Below, piece by piece: positions 16,597 through 24,344 of a DNA stretch of 64,000 nucleotides. The stretch's first letter is position 1, and the number at the start of each line of letters is the position of its first letter. A model generated the notes under the pieces. It saw nothing but the letters and a program-made list of their open reading frames with translations. It did no database searches and had not been told where the DNA came from. Source of the stretch: Micromonospora rubida (lineage in GTDB: Bacteria; Actinomycetota; Actinomycetes; Mycobacteriales; Micromonosporaceae); the NCBI RefSeq assembly GCF_009908295.1, contig NZ_JAAALO010000001.1, forward strand, positions 372,001 through 436,000. Reading direction: 5' to 3'. A program made the position numbers and the translations under genes.

Positions 16597-17064
16597 CGAC
16601 GGGGCGACCAGATTGTCCCGCTCCTCCTGCGGGCGGTCGAGCAGCTCGTTGAGCAAGCGCATCGGCTCAGGGTGACCGGATCGTGGGGCACCGAACCGTT
16701 GTGTTTCCCGGCGTCGGGACCGCCAGCAGACTGAGCCGCAAGGCCGACGCGGAGGCGCTGCTGGCCGGGCAGCTCGACCGGCCGGTGTCCCACCCCGGCT
16801 GACCCCCTACGGACCGGCAGCCGGCGCGCTCACCGGTCTCCCGGTCCCATCGGTTGCGGTTGCGGTTACGCGATCATCAACTACGGTCGGACGAAGCCGA
16901 CGGGGGGAAGGCCCGGCGGGGAAGGCCGACCGGACCGAGTGGATCGGGGTCCAAGGTCCCGGTCGGAAGCGGACCCATCGGCCCTGACCGGGACGTCGGT
17001 GACGATGTCCAATAGAACTGCCACCGGGAATGCGGTGCGAGGCACAGGAAGGGACGTGGAGACC
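16597..17064. other. Intergenic, nothing convincing
   Basis: 468 bp upstream of the DoxX-like gene. A 25-codon minus-strand stretch near 16585-16662 (MRLLNELLDRPQEERDNL) resembles a nitroreductase fragment, but it has no continuation. Otherwise no feature was seen. Confidence 0.4.
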
Positions 17065-17613
17065 ATGGCCGCGACGATCGAGCGGACCACCGCCAACACC
17101 ATCGCCCCATCGGGCGAGACCACCCGGCAGAAGGCCACCCGATACGTCCTGGCCGGAATTCGGATCGCCCTGGGCTGGACCTTCCTCTGGGCCTTTTTGG
17201 ACAAGATGTTCGGCCTCGGCCACAGCACCGAGGCGAAGAACGCCTGGATCGAGGGGGGCAGCCCCACCAAGGGCTTCCTGGCCTTCGGCACGGCCGGCCC
17301 GTTCAAGGGGTTCTACACCGAGATCGCCGGCGCGGCCTGGGCGGACTGGCTGTTCATGGCGGGCCTGGCCGCCATCGGCGTGGCCCTGATCCTCGGCATC
17401 GGGATGCGGATCGCCGCCGTCGCCGGTGGCCTGCTGCTGGTGATGATGTGGACGGCCGTCCTGCCTCCCGAGAACAACCCCTTCATGGACGACCACCTCA
17501 TCTACGCCGCGGTCCTGGCAGTCCTCGCCCTGCTCGGCGCGGGCGACACCTTCGGCCTCGGCCGGGCCTGGAAGCGGCTGCCCATCGTCCAGCGGTTCCC
17601 CTGGCTGATCTAG
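17065..17613 (+). CDS. DoxX-family membrane protein with periplasmic loop
   Basis: 182 residues. A charged N-terminus is followed by IRIALGWTFLWAFLDKMFGLG, then a loop with GSPTKGFLAFGTAGPFKGFY, then three more hydrophobic helices; the C-terminus FGLGRAWKRLPIVQRFPWL is basic. This is the longer DoxX form common in actinobacteria (thiosulfate/quinone-type fold). GGAG precedes the ATG at 17065; an in-frame upstream ATG at 17005 lacks such a site. It probably acts in membrane redox balance. It is monocistronic and followed by a strong hairpin. Confidence 0.85.
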   Translation: MAATIERTTANTIAPSGETTRQKATRYVLAGIRIALGWTFLWAFLDKMFGLGHSTEAKNAWIEGGSPTKGFLAFGTAGPFKGFYTEIAGAAWADWLFMAGLAAIGVALILGIGMRIAAVAGGLLLVMMWTAVLPPENNPFMDDHLIYAAVLAVLALLGAGDTFGLGRAWKRLPIVQRFPWLI

Positions 17614-17630
17614 TCGGACGAGCACGGCCC

Positions 17631-17663
17631 CGGCGGGCGCCACCTTCCCGGTGGCGCCCGCCG
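17631..17663 (+). terminator. Terminator hairpin after the DoxX gene
   Basis: A perfect 14-bp GC stem (17631-17644 with 17650-17663) and a 5-base loop begin 17 bp after the stop codon. There is no T-run. Confidence 0.75.
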
Positions 17664-17773
17664 ACGCATGTCGGGACCGCCGGGCGCGGGACCGCCGGGC
17701 ATCGGCAGATCGCGATCCGGCAGGATCGACGGCGACCGCAGTTAGCCGCAGCACCGAGCAGGAGGCGTACGAC

Positions 17774-18142
17774 ATGGACAAGCCCCAGGTTGGCCCGATC
17801 GAGGGCGCGCCGCCCGCCGATCTCGTCATCGAGGACCTCACGGTCGGCGAGGGCCCGGAGGCCCAGCCCGGTCAGCGGGCCACCGTGCACTACGTGGGGG
17901 TGGCCCACTCCACGGGCCGCGAGTTCGACGCGTCCTGGAACCACGGCGAGGCGTTCGAGTTCCCGCTGGGCGGCGGGAGGGTCATCGCCGGCTGGGATCA
18001 GGGCGTGGTCGGCATGCGGGTCGGCGGCCGGCGCAAGCTCACCATCCCGCCGCACCTCGGGTACGGCAACCAGGGCGCCGGCGGCCTCATCAAGCCCGGC
18101 GAGACCCTGGTGTTCGTCGTCGACCTGCTCGGCGTCCGCTGA
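17774..18142 (+). CDS. FKBP-type peptidyl-prolyl cis-trans isomerase
   Basis: 122 residues forming a single FKBP domain: VTVGEGPEAQPGQRATVHYVG, FDASWNHGEAFEFPLG, VIAGWDQGVVGMRVGGRR, LGYGNQGAGG and the end LVFVVDLLGV. The aromatic pocket residues (Tyr, Phe-Asp, Trp, Tyr) are present, so the enzyme should be active and able to bind FK506-like ligands. There is no signal peptide, so it is cytoplasmic. GGAGG lies eight bases before the ATG. It stands alone with its own terminator. Confidence 0.94.
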   Translation: MDKPQVGPIEGAPPADLVIEDLTVGEGPEAQPGQRATVHYVGVAHSTGREFDASWNHGEAFEFPLGGGRVIAGWDQGVVGMRVGGRRKLTIPPHLGYGNQGAGGLIKPGETLVFVVDLLGVR

Positions 18143-18145
18143 CCC

Positions 18146-18181
18146 GGGTGGGGTCGTCGGCCGGTGCCGGCGGCCCCACCC
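18146..18181. terminator. Hairpin between FKBP and STAS genes
   Basis: Arms 18146-18161 and 18166-18181 pair over 16 bp, two pairs being G-U type. The hairpin starts 4 bp after the FKBP stop and 13 bp from the end of the converging STAS gene. Confidence 0.7.
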
Positions 18182-18193
18182 GACGGCAGGCCG

Positions 18194-18724
18194 TCAGACG
18201 CAGGCCAGCATGGGTGCGGAGGACGCCTCCGCCACGGGCACCAGCGACCCCAGGGCGCGGGCCAGCGACCCGAGCGCGGCCGGCTCCGGCAGGGTGACCG
18301 CCGGATCCGGTCGCGCCGACGACTCCCCCGCCGGGGTGAGGGCGAGCGGTGCCAGCACACGCGGCGCTGCCGCAGGCAGGGCGACGGCGGTCGAGGCGGC
18401 GGCGCCGTCCCGGACGGGGATGACGCGGTCCAGGCCGGTGACGTGCAGCACCCGGGCGACCACCGGGGCCGGGTCGACGAGCACCAGCTCCCCGCCGCGG
18501 GCGCGGACCCGTCGGTGCGCGGCGATCAGCGCCCGGACCCCGGCCGCCGAGAGCAGCCGGACGCCGGAGATGTCGAGCCGCAGCAGCGGCCGGGCCGGGG
18601 CGGCCCACAGCGCGGTGCGCAGCAGGCCGACGGTGGCGATGTCGACCTCGCCGGTCGCCCTCATCTCCACCGCGTGGTCCCCCACGCTGACCTGCACGTG
18701 GAACCGATCGCTGCGCTGCTCCAT
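18194..18724 (-). CDS. STAS-domain protein (anti-sigma factor antagonist-like)
   Basis: 176 residues. The N-terminal 100 residues form a STAS domain: EMRATGEVDIATVGLLRTAL, then LRLDISGVRLLSAAGVRALI. The Ser in the SGVRLLSAAG stretch occupies the position phosphorylated in SpoIIAA/RsbV proteins. The C-terminal 70 residues are Ala/Pro-rich and not recognised. It would bind and sequester an anti-sigma kinase, freeing a sigma factor. A TAGATT box lies 7 bp before the ATG at 18724, so the transcript may be leaderless. The partner kinase is not nearby. Confidence 0.82.
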   Translation of the reverse strand: MEQRSDRFHVQVSVGDHAVEMRATGEVDIATVGLLRTALWAAPARPLLRLDISGVRLLSAAGVRALIAAHRRVRARGGELVLVDPAPVVARVLHVTGLDRVIPVRDGAAASTAVALPAAAPRVLAPLALTPAGESSARPDPAVTLPEPAALGSLARALGSLVPVAEASSAPMLACV

Positions 18725-18989
18725 GACCACGAATCTAGCCCCACCCCCCGACAATTCCACCCTGCCAAGGGGTGACTCCGGGTACATCCAGGGTCTGACC
18801 CCGAGTCACTCCGGGTCCACCCTGAGCAGGAGATACGGCAACGCCGGGCACCCGGTGGCACCGGCCGACCGGGTACGGCTCGCGGGCGGGCCGGGCGGGC
18901 CCGGCGACCGTCGGGGTGCGGGCGGGCGGCCCCGCACGACACGCGCGGCGGGGACCGGGCCGGCGGCGCGGGCGGGCGACAATGACCCG

Positions 18990-20009
18990 ATGGTCGTACC
19001 CCGCACCCGTGTGCCCCGGCCCATCCGGCCCGTCCGCGAGCCGGCCACCGTGCCGCCCCCGTTGAACGGGCCGTGGGAGGCGACCGACCTGCGGCTCGAC
19101 GACGCGGAGCTGCTGCCGCTGGCCGAGGGCGCGCACGGCCCCGAGGACGTCGTGGTCGACCCGGACGGCCGGGTGGTCAGCGGCGACGAGGACGGCCGAC
19201 TCTGGTGGTGGCCGGCGGACGCGCCCGCGGGCACCCGCTCCCAACTGCTGACCGAGACCGGAGGCCGGCCGCTCGGCATCGAAGTCGACCCGCGCGACGG
19301 TAGCCTCGTCGTCTGCGACGCCTACCGGGGGCTGCTGCGGGTCACCCCGGACGGGACGGTACGGGAGCTGACGGGCACCGCCCCGCCGGTACACCTGGCA
19401 AACAACGCCACCGTCGCCCGGGACGGCACGATCTACTTCACCGATTCCTCCGACCGGTTCCCGCTCTCGCACTGGAAGCACGACCTGCTCGAACACCGCC
19501 CCAACGGGCGGGTGCTGGCGTACGCCCCGGGCACCGGGCGCACCGAGGTGGTGGCGAGCGGTTTCTACTTCCCCAACGGAATCGCGCTCACCCCGGACGA
19601 GGCCGCGCTGATCCTGGTGGAGACGACCACCCACCGGCTGCTACGGATCGACCTGCCCGGCGGGGCGGCCACCGTGCTGACGGACCTGCCCGCGTACCCG
19701 GACAATCTGTCCGCGGTCGGCGACGGGACGTACTGGATCGCCCTGCCCAGCCCTCGGCTGCCGGCCGTGGAGCGGCTGCTGCCGCACCCGCGGCTGCGGC
19801 AGCTGGTGGCGCTGCTGCCCGACGCGGTCCGGCCGCAGCCGCGCCGCTACGGGCTGGTCGCGCTGGTCGACGGCGCGGGCACGGTGCTGCGGACCCTGCA
19901 CGGCCCGCGCGGCGCCTACTGGATGATCACCGGCGTACGTCAGCACGGCGACCGGCTCTGGCTCGGCAGCCTGGTCGGCTCGGGCGTGGCCCGGGTGCCG
20001 CTCACCTGA
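18990..20009 (+). CDS. SMP-30/strictosidine-synthase-like beta-propeller protein
   Basis: 339 residues. Repeated propeller blades include GPEDVVVDPDGRVVSGDEDG, GIEVDPRDGSLVVCDAYRGL and the hallmark FYFPNGIALTPDEAAL with NLSAVGDGTYWIAL. It resembles gluconolactonase/SMP-30 and strictosidine-synthase-like proteins, which are calcium-dependent lactonases or esterases. The Asn-Gly and Asp residues that hold the metal in those enzymes appear present. There is no signal peptide. The ATG at 18990 has no Shine-Dalgarno site but follows a GACAAT box by seven bases, suggesting leaderless translation. Substrate unknown. Confidence 0.83.
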   Translation: MVVPRTRVPRPIRPVREPATVPPPLNGPWEATDLRLDDAELLPLAEGAHGPEDVVVDPDGRVVSGDEDGRLWWWPADAPAGTRSQLLTETGGRPLGIEVDPRDGSLVVCDAYRGLLRVTPDGTVRELTGTAPPVHLANNATVARDGTIYFTDSSDRFPLSHWKHDLLEHRPNGRVLAYAPGTGRTEVVASGFYFPNGIALTPDEAALILVETTTHRLLRIDLPGGAATVLTDLPAYPDNLSAVGDGTYWIALPSPRLPAVERLLPHPRLRQLVALLPDAVRPQPRRYGLVALVDGAGTVLRTLHGPRGAYWMITGVRQHGDRLWLGSLVGSGVARVPLT

Positions 20010-20104
20010 GGGCCGACCGGGGGGCGTTTCCCTGTCGGCTGAGGGCCGACCGGAGGCGTCCCCTGTGCGGTGGGCGACGGGGGGGGTACCCGGTGAGGAC
20101 GGCG

Positions 20105-20136
20105 ACCGGTCCGCCACCGTGCGGTGGCGGACCGGT
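20105..20136. terminator. Perfect 15-bp hairpin between convergent genes
   Basis: Arms 20105-20119 and 20122-20136 are exact reverse complements; the tip must open to form a loop. It lies between the propeller gene and the L,D-transpeptidase gene, 22 bp from the latter's stop. Confidence 0.72.
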
Positions 20137-20157
20137 CCGGCGGTCGTTCCTCCCGTG

Positions 20158-21417
20158 TCAGCCGCCGCTGGCCGAGGGGGCCGGTGCGGGCGAGCTGCCG
20201 CCGGCCACCGCGCCGGGATGCTGCGCCGCGTGCGGGCTGGGCCGCAGCCCGGCCGGCACGGGCAACGCGCTGCCCTTCGCGAACTCGTCCCAGCCGACGT
20301 TCCAGGCCGTCCAGCCGTTGCCGGCCTGCAGCGGCACCTCGGTGCCCTTGACGGTCACCAGGTCGCCCACCTGGGTGTTTTCCATCAGCCAGTCGGCCGC
20401 CGTGGCGGAGACGTTGGCGCAGCCATGGGAGACGTTGGTGTAGCCCTGGTCGCCCTCGGACCACGGCGCCGAGTGGATGAACTCACCGCCCCAGGTGAGC
20501 CGCTGCGCGTCGTCGACGTCGACCACGTATCCGCCGTCGGGCTCGCCGCGGGTGTCGAACGTCGTCCGCTCGTGCTTCTCCATGATCACCATCTTGCCGC
20601 TGGAGCTGGGCGTGCTCGGCTTGCCGAGGCTGACCGGGATGCGGCGGACCAGCTTGCCGTCCCGGAACACCGACATCTGCTTCGTGGCGTTGTCGATGTC
20701 GACGGCGACCTGTCGCCCGATCTTCGAGGTGGCCTTGCGGTCGGCGTCACCCATCCGCTCCTTGCCGATCGGCAGCCCCTCCAGCGCCGCCCGGACGCTG
20801 ATCGCGGTGCCCGGCCGCCAGAAGTCGGGTGCCCGGTAGTACACCTGGCTGCCGTCCTCCAACCACGACCAGGTGCCCGGCTGCGGCGGATCGGTCTTGA
20901 CGAACAGCCGCTTCTGCACCGCCGCCCGTGCCTCCTTCGGCACGGCCGGCTCGAAGGCCACCGTCACCGGCATCGCGGTGCCGTACGTCTGGTTGCCCGC
21001 GAAGTAGAGGGTGCTGGTGATCGCCGGCTTCGTCGGCTTCGACGCCGTGGTGAAGGTGGTCTTCCGGGTGGACGTCCGCCCCCCGTCCCCGGTCGCCGTC
21101 ACCTCGGCGGTGTACGTCCGCCCGTTCACCAGGGGCCCGCTGGGCACCCAGCTCGACCCGTCGTTCCGGGGCTCGCCGCCCAGCTGCCGCCCCTTGTCGT
21201 CGGTGAGCCGGACGGAGCTGATCTTCCCGTTCGTCACGCTGGTGCCCACCTCGGCGCTGATCGGGACGTCCCGGGCCCGGTCTGCGGGCGTCAGCTCGAC
21301 CGCGGGCGGTGGCGCCGACTCCCCGGCTGCCTTCCGCTCGGCGGTGCACCCGCCGATGACCAGCGGCGCAGCTGCGATGGTTACCGCAAATAGCGTCAAT
21401 CGCCGCCTCACGTTCAT
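20158..21417 (-). CDS. L,D-transpeptidase lipoprotein (Ig-like domains + YkuD)
   Basis: 419 residues. The signal sequence ends in the lipobox VIGGC, so it is a lipid-anchored envelope protein. Two Ig-like segments (about 40-240; LTPADRARDVPISAEV and the FEPAVPKEARAAVQKRLF stretch) precede the YkuD catalytic domain, which carries FIHSAPWSEGDQGYTNVSHGCANV, where His and Cys are catalytic. A C-terminal tail follows. This is the Ldt class known from mycobacteria that forms 3-3 cross-links in peptidoglycan and resists many beta-lactams. It is monocistronic. The ATG at 21417 is chosen because the basic n-region starts there. Confidence 0.93.
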   Translation of the reverse strand: MNVRRRLTLFAVTIAAAPLVIGGCTAERKAAGESAPPPAVELTPADRARDVPISAEVGTSVTNGKISSVRLTDDKGRQLGGEPRNDGSSWVPSGPLVNGRTYTAEVTATGDGGRTSTRKTTFTTASKPTKPAITSTLYFAGNQTYGTAMPVTVAFEPAVPKEARAAVQKRLFVKTDPPQPGTWSWLEDGSQVYYRAPDFWRPGTAISVRAALEGLPIGKERMGDADRKATSKIGRQVAVDIDNATKQMSVFRDGKLVRRIPVSLGKPSTPSSSGKMVIMEKHERTTFDTRGEPDGGYVVDVDDAQRLTWGGEFIHSAPWSEGDQGYTNVSHGCANVSATAADWLMENTQVGDLVTVKGTEVPLQAGNGWTAWNVGWDEFAKGSALPVPAGLRPSPHAAQHPGAVAGGSSPAPAPSASGG

Positions 21418-21644
21418 ATTCCGCACCCCATTCCCATTTCCCCTTGGCCACATTCTGTACGGCCCGACGGGAGGCGCGACGCATCTTTCCTGGATTTACG
21501 TGAAACATTTTTCGGCAGTTTCGGCAACACCGGGGCGAAAGTGTTCCCGCCGACCTGACAGGACCCGGTGTCACGGTTCGGCCGGCTCACCCCGGACGAC
21601 CGGTTCGCCCCGCCGTGCACCCGACCGGAACCGTCCACCGGCGG

Positions 21645-23327
21645 TCAGCAGTCCCAATCCTGGTCACCGTGGTTGCGGTCCCACCGGCCGCCGACCGGCG
21701 GGGTGTCCAGCCGGGTGGGGGCCACGGCGTTGCCGGCCAGGTCGTTGTCCTCCACCCGGCAGGCGACGCAACTGCCCCGCTCGGTGATCCACAGCCCGTG
21801 GGTCTGCGTACGCCTGTCGTGGTTGTCCCAGATCCGGTTGCCCCGGACGGTGGCGGAGTCGAACGGCGCGTTGATCGTGATCCCGGCCCGGCACTCCGGC
21901 GCAGCCGGCAGCTCGTACGCGGCACCGGGCAGGGGGGTGTCGCCGCTCCACGCACTGTAGGCGTCGGGGCGGACCGGGGCGAGGCTGAGCTCGTTGCCGT
22001 CGTTCGCAGCGACCACGGCGACCCCCCTGTCCACCCGCAGCACCTTGCCCCGGTGCCCGTCGTGCGGCCAGTCCGCTGCCCGGTCGATCAGCGACTGGGC
22101 GTCGTAGCGGACAAACTCCCCGCTGCCCCGGTACTCGTCGACGCACTGCCGGCCGTTGTTGCGGATCCGGTTGTTGAGCAGCACGGCGTCGACCATTGGG
22201 CGGTCGACCCGGATGCCGTCCAGGCCGTTGCCCCAAAAGTCGTTGCTGTCGATGACCACGTCCATGGCCGCGCCCTCGTAGCCGTGGCCCAGATCGTGCC
22301 CGTGGTACCCGTACGCCCCGTTCCCGCTGATCCGGTTACCCCGGATCGTGTACGGGCCGGGGGTGTTGCCCATGCTGACGCCGTCGCGGACGTTGCCGTC
22401 GATGACGCAGTCGGTCAGCAGGCCGCCCCGGCCGGCGATGCCGGACGTCCCCTCGGCGGAGACGTCGAAGCCAGCCTCCAGGTTGCCGATCATGGTGCAG
22501 GCGGAGACGATCAGCCCGTCGGCGCCCCAGTCGGAGATGCCGAACCGGTTGCCCTGGCTGTGGCAGCCGATGATCCGGTAGCCACGCGGGGGCGGCCAGT
22601 AGGGCTTCTGCAGCTCCAGGAAGATGCCGTTGGTGCCGTTGCCCAGCGTGGTGCAGTTGGCGATGGTGAGCCGCTCCACGGTGCCCCAGCCGCCGATGCC
22701 GACGCCGATCCCGGCGCCGCCCATCTCCTCGCCGTTGTCCAGCCGACCGCAGCCGACCGCCACGACCCCCTCAATCAGGCTGTCCTGGAGGAAGTCGCAG
22801 CCGAGCCCCGTCGCGGCGGTGTGGTGGATGTAGAGGTTCCGGAACCTCCCGCGCACCACGTACTGGAGGCCGAGCCCCTTGGCCAGGTAGTTGTACTCGG
22901 CCAAGCCCACGCCGGAGCCGTCGATCTCGAAGTCGGCGAAGGTGCAGTCGGCGATGTGCCGGTCGCGGTCGGCACCGTGTTGGACGGCGGTCCAGAAGGC
23001 CAGCGGCGTCGGCTCGACGCGGTTGCCCTCGTTGCTCAGCAGGAACCGGGTCGCGCCCGGTCCAGCCCCGATCAGCGACACCCCGCTGCGCCACACCGTG
23101 CCCGCGTCCCGGATGGAGTAGATGCCGGGCGGGCAATAGATCACCCGGGCCCGACCGTCGGCGGCGTACCCGGAACCGAGGCGGTCCACCAGCGCGGCCA
23201 GCGCTGGCTGATCGTTGGTCACCCCGTCACCGCACAGCCCGTACTCGGTGGCGTCGCAGTGCAGCGGCGCTCCGGCGACGGCGGGACGACGGTCCCGGAC
23301 CTTGACCGGCACTCCCTGGAACGGCAC
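21645..23327 (-). CDS. Right-handed parallel beta-helix protein (pectate-lyase-like fold)
   Basis: 560 residues. The N-terminal region has ATEYGLCGDGVTNDQPALAAL, the opening typical of Pectate_lyase_3/phage-tailspike-type helices, followed by YCPPGIYSI. The body is made of short NGNxxxGI-type coils (GNGTNGIFLEL, GNVRDGVSMGN, NGLDGIRVD, NRIRNNG), indicating about 10-12 helical turns. Six or more Cys residues are spread through it. No signal peptide is seen from the preferred GTG at 23327, which has GGAG seven bases upstream; a longer start at 23423 adds a low-complexity stretch. Polysaccharide lyase/hydrolase or surface binding is likely; the substrate is unknown. Confidence 0.75.
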   Translation of the reverse strand: MPFQGVPVKVRDRRPAVAGAPLHCDATEYGLCGDGVTNDQPALAALVDRLGSGYAADGRARVIYCPPGIYSIRDAGTVWRSGVSLIGAGPGATRFLLSNEGNRVEPTPLAFWTAVQHGADRDRHIADCTFADFEIDGSGVGLAEYNYLAKGLGLQYVVRGRFRNLYIHHTAATGLGCDFLQDSLIEGVVAVGCGRLDNGEEMGGAGIGVGIGGWGTVERLTIANCTTLGNGTNGIFLELQKPYWPPPRGYRIIGCHSQGNRFGISDWGADGLIVSACTMIGNLEAGFDVSAEGTSGIAGRGGLLTDCVIDGNVRDGVSMGNTPGPYTIRGNRISGNGAYGYHGHDLGHGYEGAAMDVVIDSNDFWGNGLDGIRVDRPMVDAVLLNNRIRNNGRQCVDEYRGSGEFVRYDAQSLIDRAADWPHDGHRGKVLRVDRGVAVVAANDGNELSLAPVRPDAYSAWSGDTPLPGAAYELPAAPECRAGITINAPFDSATVRGNRIWDNHDRRTQTHGLWITERGSCVACRVEDNDLAGNAVAPTRLDTPPVGGRWDRNHGDQDWDC

Positions 23328-23985
23328 TGCGCTCTCCTCTCGGACGGCGAACAGACGGGCGGTCGACGGCGCGGCTCGCACCCGTACCGCCACGGACGAC
23401 CGGGACGCGGCCGCCGACGGCACCGTTTTCCCGGCCTCCGCGCCGGAAAACGGAATGGTGCCGCCGCTGTCCCGGCGCCTCAGTCAAGATTGCGCTCAGA
23501 TCGGGGAAACAGTTCCCTCATCGCACCCGCGAGGCCACTATTTACCGGATCGCGCGCGATATTCCCCGCCGTGACGAGTTGACGGAATTGTCGGGGCAGT
23601 ATGCCGGCAGGGCTCGGACACCTATTTTCGCCGGAAAGGACGTCGTCGCCCGGGCGAGGTGGTTCGCGACAAGGCGCGCCGAATGCGGGGACCGACGGGT
23701 TCGCGTGCGGACCCCGGGCCTCGGCGGAGTCGTGAGGGTCTCCGGCTTGGCCGGGCCCCAGGGGATGCGCCCGCTGCCGACATCATCGGCCCTGCCGGGA
23801 CGGCCTTCACCCGGGGTGGCCTTCGCCCGGACGGCCGTCACCCGAACGGCCTCCGCCGGGGCGGCCTATCCTCCGTTGGCCCCTATGGAGCTGCCCCGTT
23901 TGTGCTACCGATGGAGCGGGCGCGTAGACGGGGCAGCTCCATAGGGGCTGAAGGGCAGGTCCCCGACCGGGTGCGGGCGTAATCG
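23328..23985. other. Intergenic region, no convincing gene
   Basis: 658 bp upstream of the beta-helix gene. The first 300 bp are less GC-rich and could hold its promoter. The rest includes GGCC-rich imperfect repeats (about 23780-23870) and the 21-bp perfect inverted repeat listed separately. Confidence 0.4.
23879..23948. repeat. Perfect 21-bp inverted repeat with 28-bp loop
   Basis: GCCCCTATGGAGCTGCCCCGT at 23879-23899 is the exact reverse complement of 23928-23948. The loop is 28 bases and encodes nothing. It could be a strong terminator-like hairpin, a small palindromic element or a remnant of a mobile repeat. Confidence 0.85.
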
Positions 23986-24080
23986 TCAGGCCGCCGCCAC
24001 CCGACTGCCCGGTGCACGGGGCGGCACGGGCGACACGGGGCGGCGTCGCGGCGACGCGACTGTGCCGGGGCCCTGCGTGC

Positions 24081-24110
24081 GGACCGAACCGGACCGAACC
24101 GGACCGAACC
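24081..24110. repeat. Three perfect tandem 10-mers
   Basis: GGACCGAACC is repeated three times without change in the gap downstream of the 2-oxoacid dehydrogenase operon. A 10-bp period equals about one helical turn. No function is evident. Confidence 0.85.
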
Positions 24111-24271
24111 CGACCGGGCCGACTGCCGCGGCCGAGCCCGGCCGTGGTCCGGCGCCGATCCGGTGCCCGACCCGGCCGGCGCCGTCACCGGCAGCCCGCG
24201 TGCGCGGGCCCCGCGCCGCCGCAGGCGCAGGCGCCACCGAGGGCGTAGCCGGCGATCGTCGCCCCGCCGCG

Positions 24272-24321
24272 CCTTCGGGTGCACCTCTTGTCGCCAGGGC
24301 AGCAAGAGACGCACCCGAAGG
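24272..24321 (-). terminator. Terminator of the 2-oxoacid dehydrogenase operon
   Basis: Arms 24272-24290 and 24303-24321 pair over 19 bp with two mismatches around a 12-base loop. It starts 24 bp past the E2 stop codon. Confidence 0.7.
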
Positions 24322-24344
24322 ACGGCGCGCCAGGACCGGCGCGG

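Noticed and set aside
16585..16662. Nitroreductase-like fragment on the minus strand (RLLNELLDRPQEERDNL)
   Set aside because: Only about 25 residues match and it continues into the antisense of the DICT gene; too short to call a pseudogene.
16807..17841. 344-codon minus-strand frame
   Set aside because: Antisense of the DoxX and FKBP genes, both of which have clear motifs.
23579..23944. 121-codon plus-strand frame
   Set aside because: Ends inside the perfect inverted repeat; composition-biased and no domain.
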